DNA of 19,840 bases, taken from NCBI GenBank assembly GCA_002396645.1, contig DGYI01000023.1, positions 1-19,840 of the forward strand. The letters run 5' to 3'. Both the position numbers and the translations under genes were made by a program. The stretch's first letter is position 1; every line of letters starts with the position of its first letter. This document shows positions 13,094 through 19,840 of this stretch, piece by piece. The notes under the pieces are model-generated. The model saw only the letters and a list, made by a program, of their open reading frames with translations. It was not told where the DNA came from and did no database searches. Source of the DNA: Firmicutes bacterium UBA5010. Its GTDB lineage: Bacteria; Bacillota; Clostridia; Tissierellales; Sedimentibacteraceae.

Positions 13094-13627
13094 ATGAAAG
13101 ATATTGAGTATATAAAGGAAGATTTAAAAAAATCGATTGGCGAAAAATTATATATTCATTGTGTAAATGTGATGAATACTGCGGCAGATTTAGCTGCACG
13201 CTACAAGGAGGATGTTGAAAAAGCAAAAATAGCCGGACTTTTACATGATTGCGGAAAGCTGCTGAATCAAAACATCAAAAATTTAGAGCATGCAAGTTTG
13301 GGTGCTGAGATAGCAAAAAGTAAGTATGGAGTTGAAGATGAAGAAATAATAGATGCCATACTATGTCATACTACAGGTAAGGAAAACATGACAATGCTTG
13401 ATAAAATAATTTATATAGCGGATAAAATTGAGCCAAACAGAAAATATGAAGGACTTGAAAAAATCAGAGAATTAGCTTATTCAAACATTGACAGAGCTGT
13501 TATTAAATCTTTGGAAAATACCTTTAAATATCTAAAATCAAAAAATGAGGATATTGACAATAAATCCTTAGTCAGTTATGAATTTTTAAAAAATTCATTT
13601 AATTCAATTCAAGAGGAACGTATTTAA
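13094..13627 (+). CDS. yqeK: YqeK, symmetrical Ap4A hydrolase (HD domain)
   Basis: The 177-aa HD-domain phosphohydrolase (TIGR00488) splits diadenosine tetraphosphate into two ADP. Ligands for the metal pair are visible: H22, LLHDCGK (H51, D52), H66, CHTTG (H92) and YIADKIEPNR (D110). This set is characteristic of YqeK. It sits directly after nadD, as in most Firmicutes. The usual next gene rsfS is not there; a terminator and an unrelated lipoprotein follow. Its ribosome site is weak: GAGG overlaps the nadD stop, 12 nt away, so translation is probably coupled. Confidence 0.94.
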   Translation: MKDIEYIKEDLKKSIGEKLYIHCVNVMNTAADLAARYKEDVEKAKIAGLLHDCGKLLNQNIKNLEHASLGAEIAKSKYGVEDEEIIDAILCHTTGKENMTMLDKIIYIADKIEPNRKYEGLEKIRELAYSNIDRAVIKSLENTFKYLKSKNEDIDNKSLVSYEFLKNSFNSIQEERI

Positions 13628-13632
13628 TGTTC

Positions 13633-13663
13633 AAAGAACGTTATAACGTTCTTTTTTATTTTT
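13633..13663 (+). terminator. Terminator after yqeK
   Basis: The perfect 22-bp palindrome AAAGAACGTTA/TAACGTTCTTT (13633-13654) is followed by TTT, A and a further T run. It starts 5 nt after the yqeK stop. Confidence 0.85.
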
Positions 13664-13692
13664 CAAATAAAGACAAAATTCTCATTTAAATA

Positions 13693-13721
13693 TTGATATT
13701 GCTGTAGATTTTTGATATAGT
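13693..13721 (+). promoter_or_regulatory. Promoter for the lipoprotein/zinc-ribbon operon
   Basis: The -35 is TTGATA (13693-13698) and the -10 is TATAGT (13716-13721), 17 nt apart, with an extended TG at 13713-13714. The start is near 13728, about 28 nt before the gene. Confidence 0.7.
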
Positions 13722-13755
13722 TTATTTATAAAAAACTTAAAATTAGGAGAGGGAA

Positions 13756-15765
13756 ATGAAGAGACAATTGATTTTATGCTTTTTGATACTTGCGGTAATT
13801 TTCTTATGCTCATGCAGCAGTCAGTCAGCCTTTAATGAGACCGTTTCTTATAAAGAAGCGGAGCAGATTGATTATACGAAATTAAATAATACAAACGCAG
13901 TATTGATGTTTAAAGCAAGCTCTGATAATGAGGAATTGGGAGAACTTTATATTAAGAGCTTTGATAAGACAGAAGAAAAGATAGCAGACAAGGTTTACAG
14001 AAATAATTATATATTGTTAAACGACAATAATGTTATTTATGTTGATACCGAAAATACTTTATACATAAAAAAATACGGTAAAGAAGCTTCTAAAATAGAT
14101 GTAAACGTAGATTTCTACTCGATTTATGTATCATCTAAAAATGCAATACTATATAGTACATATGAGGATAAAGATTTTATAGAAAATTATTATGACTCAA
14201 TCCATAAAGAAATTTTACTTGATGATAAAGGAAATAAACACATAATATCTGAGTCTAAAAACTATGTAAGCTATTCTTTTTCAGAAGACGGTAGTTTTTT
14301 ATATGCCTTAAATGACTTCGGAACTTTGAAAAGAATTGATTTAAAAGGTAAAATTGAGGTATTGGCAGGGAATGTAAGTAACTTTAGCATAACAGATGAT
14401 GGAAGCGCATATGCATATATTACTTATAATAATCGATTATACATTAAGTGGCCCGGTGCGGACAAGCCTTCCTATATTAAAAACTTAGATGTTTATGCAG
14501 ACTATGATTATTTTTCTTTTTCAAAGAACGGATTGTCTTATGTATTTACTGCATATGATGATAACGCAGATATGAATTTAATGTTTGTTACACCATTCAG
14601 TGATCCTGTGGTTATAGCGAATGAGATGTATGGAGCCAGTCTTAATAATGATTATCTTTATGCTTTTGATGGAAATAATGATTTATATGGATATAAACTT
14701 CCTAAAATAACACCGAAAACTAAGTCTGAGGATTTGACTAAGCAGCTGGAAGGATTAGAAGGAAAACTTATCGGAACAGATATTATGAATTATGACATAT
14801 CATATGACGGAAGAAGTATATCTTATACAAATTCGGCTTATGAGCTTTACAGCTCTTATGATTTTGCAGATGCAGTCAAAATACAGGATGATGTTATATA
14901 TGTAGGATATATACGTGATGCTATTGTGTTTAAAACCGAGGATTCCAAGCTTTATATAAATGGTGAATACGCAGATATGGATAAGATTTCAAGCTCAACA
15001 AGAGAAATCTGCGGCAATTCCGATGCTGTATATGCAGACGAGAATTTTTCTGACTATTTTATATATAGTGATGAAAAATCAGATATTTATATTTATTCTA
15101 CAAAAGATAATTCAAAGCTAATATTAGATAATACTAAAGAGTATAGCTATGTTAAGTCAAAATATACGAATATATACTTTAAATCACTGGGAATAAATGA
15201 TATATCAGGCTTTTACAGTTGTGAGAATTACAGTAATTCTTATGATAGATTTGTTATGCAGATAAACAATGATAATCTTGTATTGGTTTTAGACAACTAT
15301 AGCGGTAAAAGAAATATATCCCTTATCAACAGTACGGAAGCGACAATATCATTTGCAGATGAAGAAGGATATATCTATTATATACATAAAGATGGAGATA
15401 AATTATCATTGGAGGTATATGATGAGGACGTTGATTCCTTTTACCAATATGAAGTTATAAGTATAAGTTCTGATGATTTTAACGAAAAACTTGAGAACGC
15501 ACAGCTTGAGATGAGATATGACTTTGTATACGATATACTCATGGATTATTATTATGATGGATATACGGCATCCGAAGCCCTTCCGATGTATACGGAATAC
15601 AGCTTGGATTCAGAGATTGTAGGATATATAACAATAGGTCAGGAATATTATGTAATAAACTATTATGTAGAGGATGACTATAATTTTTGGCTGTGCATTG
15701 AAGATACTGATACTATGAATTATGTTTGGATTTATATAGATACGAGCGATATGACAGAAAATTAA
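13756..15765 (+). CDS. Lipoprotein with propeller-like repeats and SH3-like C-terminus
   Basis: I recognise no named family for this 669-aa protein. Residues 1-20 form a lipoprotein signal: MKRQ, a hydrophobic core, then LCSC with C20 the probable lipidation site, so it should be anchored outside the membrane. The body is beta-rich, with strikingly many Tyr, Asp and Ser. It has repeated S-x-S/D-x-DG turns at 174-185, 211-222, 254-265 and 347-358, each followed by YxxY-like strands, as in TolB/WD40-type propellers. The last ~62 residues (LPMYTEYSLDSEIVGYITIG and on) look like a bacterial SH3 domain, possibly binding cell wall. AGGAGAGGG precedes ATG. A zinc-ribbon membrane protein follows after 20 nt, so the two form an operon. 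Confidence 0.85.
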   Translation: MKRQLILCFLILAVIFLCSCSSQSAFNETVSYKEAEQIDYTKLNNTNAVLMFKASSDNEELGELYIKSFDKTEEKIADKVYRNNYILLNDNNVIYVDTENTLYIKKYGKEASKIDVNVDFYSIYVSSKNAILYSTYEDKDFIENYYDSIHKEILLDDKGNKHIISESKNYVSYSFSEDGSFLYALNDFGTLKRIDLKGKIEVLAGNVSNFSITDDGSAYAYITYNNRLYIKWPGADKPSYIKNLDVYADYDYFSFSKNGLSYVFTAYDDNADMNLMFVTPFSDPVVIANEMYGASLNNDYLYAFDGNNDLYGYKLPKITPKTKSEDLTKQLEGLEGKLIGTDIMNYDISYDGRSISYTNSAYELYSSYDFADAVKIQDDVIYVGYIRDAIVFKTEDSKLYINGEYADMDKISSSTREICGNSDAVYADENFSDYFIYSDEKSDIYIYSTKDNSKLILDNTKEYSYVKSKYTNIYFKSLGINDISGFYSCENYSNSYDRFVMQINNDNLVLVLDNYSGKRNISLINSTEATISFADEEGYIYYIHKDGDKLSLEVYDEDVDSFYQYEVISISSDDFNEKLENAQLEMRYDFVYDILMDYYYDGYTASEALPMYTEYSLDSEIVGYITIGQEYYVINYYVEDDYNFWLCIEDTDTMNYVWIYIDTSDMTEN

Positions 15766-15785
15766 TATAAGAGGAGAGACATGTA

Positions 15786-17471
15786 ATGGAAAATAATAAA
15801 ATAATTTGTTCAAATTGCGAAAAAGAATTAAAAGCTACAGATAAATTTTGTACAAGCTGTGGAACGAAAAACGAGGCATTTTCACAAGAAGTATTTAAGG
15901 AGGCTGCTGATGCGGATATAGCAGTAAAAGCATTTGTAAATGAAGTAAAAAAACCAAAAAGTAAGAAGAAGCTGTTTATCGGTCTTGCCGCAGCAGCGGC
16001 AGTTTTATTGATATTTAGCTTAGCTGCACCGTCTTTATATGCTGTAATTTTTCCCAGTCAATATGTAAAATCGGTTATAGGAAATACTTTTGAGAGCTTT
16101 GAAAAGGACAATAAAAAATTTGGAGAAGTTCCTACATTATCATCACTGTTTGGAGATTCAGGACAAAATAGTGAAAAAGAGCTATATTTAAAAATAGATT
16201 CTGTAAATGCAAATCAAAGCTTAACAGATCTTTCAAGTCTTGCAGATTATGGCGCAAGACTGAAAATGCAATCAAATAAAGATAATACTGTTGCTAATTT
16301 TAACCTTGCATTGTTAGAAGATAAAAATGAAATAGTAGGCGGCACTGTTTATTACGATAAAGATAAGCTTGCATTGGAGATGCCGAAGCTATTTGAAGAT
16401 ATCTTAGGTATTAAAATTGAGAAAGACAACTCATCTGAGTCTGGCATGAATGATGGGAATTATCAGAGTTTTGATGAATTTAACAATATGATTGAGTCAG
16501 TTTCAGAATTGCTTGAATCTTCAAAGGATATAAAGGGTGTATATACTGAGCTTGCTTTGGAATATACAGACAAATTCACTGATTTAGTTGTATTTGAAAA
16601 GAATAAATCATATAAAGGCGTTTATACCGCTACAATATCAGGAGACGATTTGGTTTCGCTTGTAAAGGATTTTTTAATTGAGCTTTATAATAATGAGCAA
16701 TTTAAGGAATATTTAGCTTCATCTATGTACTTATCCGAAGGAAGTTACTATGATAAAGACTATTATATTGATATGGTCGAAAATACTGTTCTTTCACTAC
16801 CTGACGAGATAGATTATATGCTTGAAGATGTAGAAATCGGAGATTTAATCATAAATGCAGAAATAGAGAAAAATACTATGAAAAGCTTGGACGCAAGCAT
16901 TGATGTAGCATCATACGGAGAAAGCGTTAAAATTAAATATATAATGAATTATATTGATGAAAAAGATAAGCATGGTATAGATTTTGACTTAAAATTCGGA
17001 ACTTTTGGTAACTATGAATCTTTAAACGGAAGTGTAAGATATATCAAAGAGGGTAAAAATTTAAAAAGAGATATTTCACTTAATTCTGACCTTTCCAACT
17101 TTGACGCTGATATGTCTTTTAATATTTCAGAAACAGTTAAAGATAATAAACAGCATGAGTATTTATTAACAGCCAAGATAAATGACGGATATGAAGATGT
17201 AAAACTTGAATTTGAAACTCTGGGCACATATAAGAATAAGAACAGAATTGACTATGAAAATATTAGCTTATTCTTTTCAGTTGATGGTGAAACAGTCAAT
17301 TTGAAACTATTCGGCTATGCTTCAAATACAAAAATAAAATCTGTAAATACAGTAAACAGTGAAAAAATAACTTATCTGAATGAATTAGACGAACAAGATT
17401 TTGAAAATCTGTATGAAGAAATTATGATGAATATATACATGATTATCAGAAACTTCGGAGGACTTATTTAA
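15786..17471 (+). CDS. Zinc-ribbon, single-span membrane protein of unknown function
   Basis: The 561-aa protein starts with a zinc ribbon (C8, C11, C22, C25: CSNC and CTSC). A Lys-rich stretch (KKPKSKKK, 55-62) and one membrane helix (about 63-88) follow. The zinc ribbon should be cytoplasmic and the remaining ~470 residues outside. The outer part is beta-strand-rich with alternating polar/hydrophobic residues, including long stretches such as DFDLKFGTFGNYESLNGSVR. No enzyme motif is seen. Such zinc-ribbon plus TM proteins are common in Clostridia and poorly studied. AGAGGAGAG precedes ATG at 7-8 nt. The preceding lipoprotein is its operon partner, so both may act at the cell surface. Confidence 0.85.
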   Translation: MENNKIICSNCEKELKATDKFCTSCGTKNEAFSQEVFKEAADADIAVKAFVNEVKKPKSKKKLFIGLAAAAAVLLIFSLAAPSLYAVIFPSQYVKSVIGNTFESFEKDNKKFGEVPTLSSLFGDSGQNSEKELYLKIDSVNANQSLTDLSSLADYGARLKMQSNKDNTVANFNLALLEDKNEIVGGTVYYDKDKLALEMPKLFEDILGIKIEKDNSSESGMNDGNYQSFDEFNNMIESVSELLESSKDIKGVYTELALEYTDKFTDLVVFEKNKSYKGVYTATISGDDLVSLVKDFLIELYNNEQFKEYLASSMYLSEGSYYDKDYYIDMVENTVLSLPDEIDYMLEDVEIGDLIINAEIEKNTMKSLDASIDVASYGESVKIKYIMNYIDEKDKHGIDFDLKFGTFGNYESLNGSVRYIKEGKNLKRDISLNSDLSNFDADMSFNISETVKDNKQHEYLLTAKINDGYEDVKLEFETLGTYKNKNRIDYENISLFFSVDGETVNLKLFGYASNTKIKSVNTVNSEKITYLNELDEQDFENLYEEIMMNIYMIIRNFGGLI

Positions 17472-17484
17472 AGTGGATTTTTAT

Positions 17485-17525
17485 AAATCACCGCAATTAT
17501 AAATTTTGCGGTGATTTAATTTTTT
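17485..17525 (+). terminator. Terminator after the zinc-ribbon gene
   Basis: A perfect 12-bp stem, AAATCACCGCAA (17485-17496) with TTGCGGTGATTT (17506-17517), is followed by AATTTTTT. It is the most stable-looking terminator in the window. Confidence 0.9.
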
Positions 17526-17526
17526 A

Positions 17527-17555
17527 TAGATAATTTGCTTCTTTTGTGGTAAAAT
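17527..17555 (+). promoter_or_regulatory. Promoter for the TIGR03960/TIGR03936 pair
   Basis: An extended -10, TGG-TAAAAT (17547-17555), has a weak -35, TAGATA (17527-17532), at 17 nt. It lies immediately after the terminator; the start would be near 17562. Confidence 0.5.
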
Positions 17556-17599
17556 TATTAGATGTGGACGAAATATGCTTTGGAGGCAGTATAATAAGT

Positions 17600-19450
17600 A
17601 TGATAGAAGTAAAAAAACTTGATAAGCTTTTGTTAAAAGCTGAAAAACCGGCAAGATATGTCGGTAGTGAATTGAATGAAATTATTAAAAATAAAGAGGA
17701 CATAGATTTAAGATTTGCCTTTGCTTTTCCGGACGTATATGAGGTAGGAATGTCTCATCTCGGAATGCACATATTATATAATCTGTTAAATTCACAGGAT
17801 AATATTTGGTGTGAAAGAGTATTTGCACCGTGGGTTGATATGGAAAATATAATGAGAGAAAATAATATACCCCTGTTTGCTCTTGAGAGTAAGGATGAGC
17901 TAAAGGATTTTGATATAATAGGCTTTACACTTCAATATGAAATGAGCTTTACAAATATACTCAATATGTTAGATCTTGCCGGTATTCCTGTGCGTTCGGA
18001 AAAAAGAGATGACAGCATGCCGCTTATAATAGCCGGAGGACCTTGTGCATTTAACCCTGAGCCTTTGTATAATGTTATAGATTTATTTGTTATCGGAGAA
18101 TCTGAAGAAGTAATATTGGAATTAAGCAATTTGTATACACAAAAGAAAAGAGAAGGGTATACAAAGGATGAATTTTTAGAAAGAGCGGCACAGATTGAAG
18201 GCATATATGTACCTAAATTTTACTATGTAGTATATAATGAAGACGGTACTATCAAGGAAAGAAGAACACTTAATCCTAATGCACCTGAAATTATAAAAAG
18301 AAGAATAATCAAGGATATGGATAAGAGCTATTTTCCGGATAAGATAATTGTACCGTATATTGATACCGTTCATGACAGAGTAGTTTTGGAGATACTGAGA
18401 GGCTGCTTAAGAGGATGCAGATTTTGTCAAGCCGGTATGCTTTACAGACCTTTCAGGGAAAAAAATGTGGATACATTATTAAGTCAAGCTGACAATCTTA
18501 TTGAATCATCGGGACATGAAGAGATATCACTGTCCTCATTAAGCTCGAGTGATTATTCGTGCTTGGGGGATTTGGCAACACAGCTTCTTGAAAAATATGA
18601 AAAAAGAAATATCGGAATATCTCTGCCGTCTTTAAGACTTGATACTGTAACCTTTGACTTGATAGAAAAGCTTCAGGAAGTAAAAAAATCCGGTCTTACA
18701 TTTGCACCGGAGGCAGGCTCTCAGAGATTAAGAGACGTAATAAACAAAAACTTAACTGAGGAGCAGATACTAAAGCCTGTCAGAACAGCCTTTGATTTAG
18801 GCTGGTCAACGGTTAAGCTGTATTTTATGATAGGGCTTCCGACTGAAACAACAGAAGATGTAATGGGCATAAAGGATTTAGCATATAAGATAAAGGATTT
18901 ATTTTTTGACAGAGAGCGCGAAAAAATCAGGGGCAACCTTAGAGTTACGGTAAGTGCGGCTTGCTTTGTGCCTAAGCCGTTTACACCGTTTCAATGGGTT
19001 GGACAAAATAATATAGATGAGTTTTATGATAAAGCTAAGATGCTCGACAGAGAGATAAAGGATAAAAAGGTTGTATTTAACTATCATGCACCGCGTATAA
19101 GCTACCTGGAGGCTGTTTTCGCAAGGGGAGACAGAAGAACTGCGGATGTTTTAATAAGAGCTTGGGAAAAAGGCTGTAAATTTGACGGCTGGAATGAATG
19201 GTTTAAGTATAATACTTGGATTGAAAGCTTTGAAGAATTAGGCGTGAGTACAGATTTTTACGCGACAAGAGAGAGAGAAATAACGGAGATATTGCCGTGG
19301 GACTTTATAGATATAGGCGTTGATAAGAATTTTTTGATTGATGAATACAAATGTGCATTAAATGAATCCACTACGCCGAATTGCAGAGAAAAATGCAGTA
19401 ATTGCGGAATCAACAGAAGAAATGTAGGGGGTATATGTAAACGTGTATAA
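17600..19450 (+). CDS. TIGR03960 family B12-binding/radical SAM protein
   Basis: The 616-aa protein has a B12-binding-like N-terminal half (FAFPDVYEVGMSHLG at 41-55; IAGGPCAFNPEP at 144-155) and a radical SAM domain with CX3CX2C at C269, C273 and C276 (RGCLRGCRFCQ). LTFAPEAGSQRLR and FMIGLPTET are typical of the family. The C-terminus ends in a Cys cluster, CREKCSNCGINRRNVGGIC. The reaction is unproven; the family travels with TIGR03936 and, in many Clostridia, with rng and ribosomal L21/L27 genes, hinting at RNA or ribosome work. ATG 17600 has GGAGG (17582-17586) 13 nt upstream, rather far; a GTG at 17546 would add 18 residues. It overlaps the next gene by 8 nt. Confidence 0.93.
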   Translation: MIEVKKLDKLLLKAEKPARYVGSELNEIIKNKEDIDLRFAFAFPDVYEVGMSHLGMHILYNLLNSQDNIWCERVFAPWVDMENIMRENNIPLFALESKDELKDFDIIGFTLQYEMSFTNILNMLDLAGIPVRSEKRDDSMPLIIAGGPCAFNPEPLYNVIDLFVIGESEEVILELSNLYTQKKREGYTKDEFLERAAQIEGIYVPKFYYVVYNEDGTIKERRTLNPNAPEIIKRRIIKDMDKSYFPDKIIVPYIDTVHDRVVLEILRGCLRGCRFCQAGMLYRPFREKNVDTLLSQADNLIESSGHEEISLSSLSSSDYSCLGDLATQLLEKYEKRNIGISLPSLRLDTVTFDLIEKLQEVKKSGLTFAPEAGSQRLRDVINKNLTEEQILKPVRTAFDLGWSTVKLYFMIGLPTETTEDVMGIKDLAYKIKDLFFDREREKIRGNLRVTVSAACFVPKPFTPFQWVGQNNIDEFYDKAKMLDREIKDKKVVFNYHAPRISYLEAVFARGDRRTADVLIRAWEKGCKFDGWNEWFKYNTWIESFEELGVSTDFYATREREITEILPWDFIDIGVDKNFLIDEYKCALNESTTPNCREKCSNCGINRRNVGGICKRV

Positions 19451-19840
19451 GATAATAGGCAAGTATACCAAAACAGGAAATTTAAAATTTATTTCGCATT
19501 TAGATATTTTGAGACTTATGCAAAGAGCTATATGCCGCGCAAATCTTCCCGCAAAATATTCAGAGGGATTTAATCCCCATATAAAGATAGCTTTTGGCTT
19601 TCCTTTATCACTTGGTGTTGAAAGCATAGGAGAATATTTTGAGCTTGAATTAACAGAAAAAGTAGATACAGAAAAAATTGTAGATGCGCTGAATAATGTT
19701 TTGCCAAGTAAAATTAAGATAATGGGAGCAAAATATTATGAAGGCAAGGAATCTCTTATGACTCTTTCAAATTATGCCGAATATTTAATTGACATCGAAT
19801 CGGACAATATTGATATTGAGGTATTGAACACATTGCTTGC
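19443..19840 (+). CDS. TIGR03936 (DUF2344) radical SAM-associated protein, 5' part
   Basis: The window edge cuts this gene after 132 codons. The visible sequence contains KYTKTGNLKFISHLDILRL near the N-terminus, then RAICRANLPAKYSEGFNPH and FGFPLSLGVES, which are hallmarks of TIGR03936. This family is encoded next to, or fused to, TIGR03960 proteins. Its role is unknown, probably as partner or substrate-binding subunit of the radical SAM protein. The start is best taken as GTG 19443, since a stop (19425-19427) closes the frame upstream and no ATG lies between. A G-rich AGGGGG (19426-19431) precedes it. The 8-nt overlap with the upstream gene implies coupled translation. Confidence 0.92.
   Translation, partial: MYKIIGKYTKTGNLKFISHLDILRLMQRAICRANLPAKYSEGFNPHIKIAFGFPLSLGVESIGEYFELELTEKVDTEKIVDALNNVLPSKIKIMGAKYYEGKESLMTLSNYAEYLIDIESDNIDIEVLNTLL

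Noticed and set aside
1..19840. Mobile elements, CRISPR arrays, tRNA or rRNA genes
   Set aside because: I found no regularly spaced repeats, transposase or integrase motifs, or tRNA-like folds; the genes have uniform base use and one orientation.

Overview
The window is AT-rich, low-GC Gram-positive DNA from an anaerobe of class Clostridia. All genes lie on the + strand, ribosome sites are strong GGAGG types, and intrinsic terminators end in T tracts. The SCIFF peptide plus its radical SAM maturase, HemZ, and the TIGR03960/TIGR03936 pair all point to Clostridia. A Peptostreptococcaceae-like relative would fit, but that is inference. I see no insertion sequence, phage gene, CRISPR array, tRNA or rRNA.

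Layout. (1) 1-2317: terminator of an upstream gene, a promoter and structured leader, a small TIGR04086-type membrane protein, then the ranthipeptide pair: scfA (46-aa six-cysteine precursor, 632-772) and scfB (radical SAM/SPASM maturase), with a terminator/attenuator between them. (2) 2379-10335: a long housekeeping cluster read from one clear promoter: LapA-like membrane protein, recJ, apt, rel, dtd, an MBL-fold hydrolase and hemZ. The recJ-apt-rel-dtd-MBL-hemZ order is a familiar Clostridia arrangement. It links DNA repair, purine salvage, the (p)ppGpp alarmone, D-aminoacyl-tRNA proofreading and porphyrin chemistry. (3) 10339-10711: a ComFB-family protein, probably starting at TTG. (4) 10724-12231: a regulatory leader, a sodium-pump decarboxylase beta-like subunit and a 41-aa gamma-like subunit, with no alpha or biotin subunit here. 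(5) 12241-13660: a ~190-nt leader with two mutually exclusive folds over the start region of nadD, then nadD and yqeK (NAD synthesis and Ap4A hydrolysis). (6) 13693-17525: a lipoprotein with propeller-like repeats and a C-terminal SH3-like region, followed by a zinc-ribbon/single-membrane-span protein; both have unknown function. (7) 17527-end: a TIGR03960 radical SAM protein and the start of its TIGR03936 partner, cut off by the window edge.

Most unusual signals: the bistable nadD leader; the scfA/scfB pair with an attenuator and a competing hairpin; the leader and dyad before the orphan OadB/mini-OadG pair; a shared AGCGTGA/TCACGCT stem in the leaders at 95-115 and 5373-5401; and the uncharacterised lipoprotein/zinc-ribbon operon. 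RNA folds were found by eye from complementary segments; no energies were computed.
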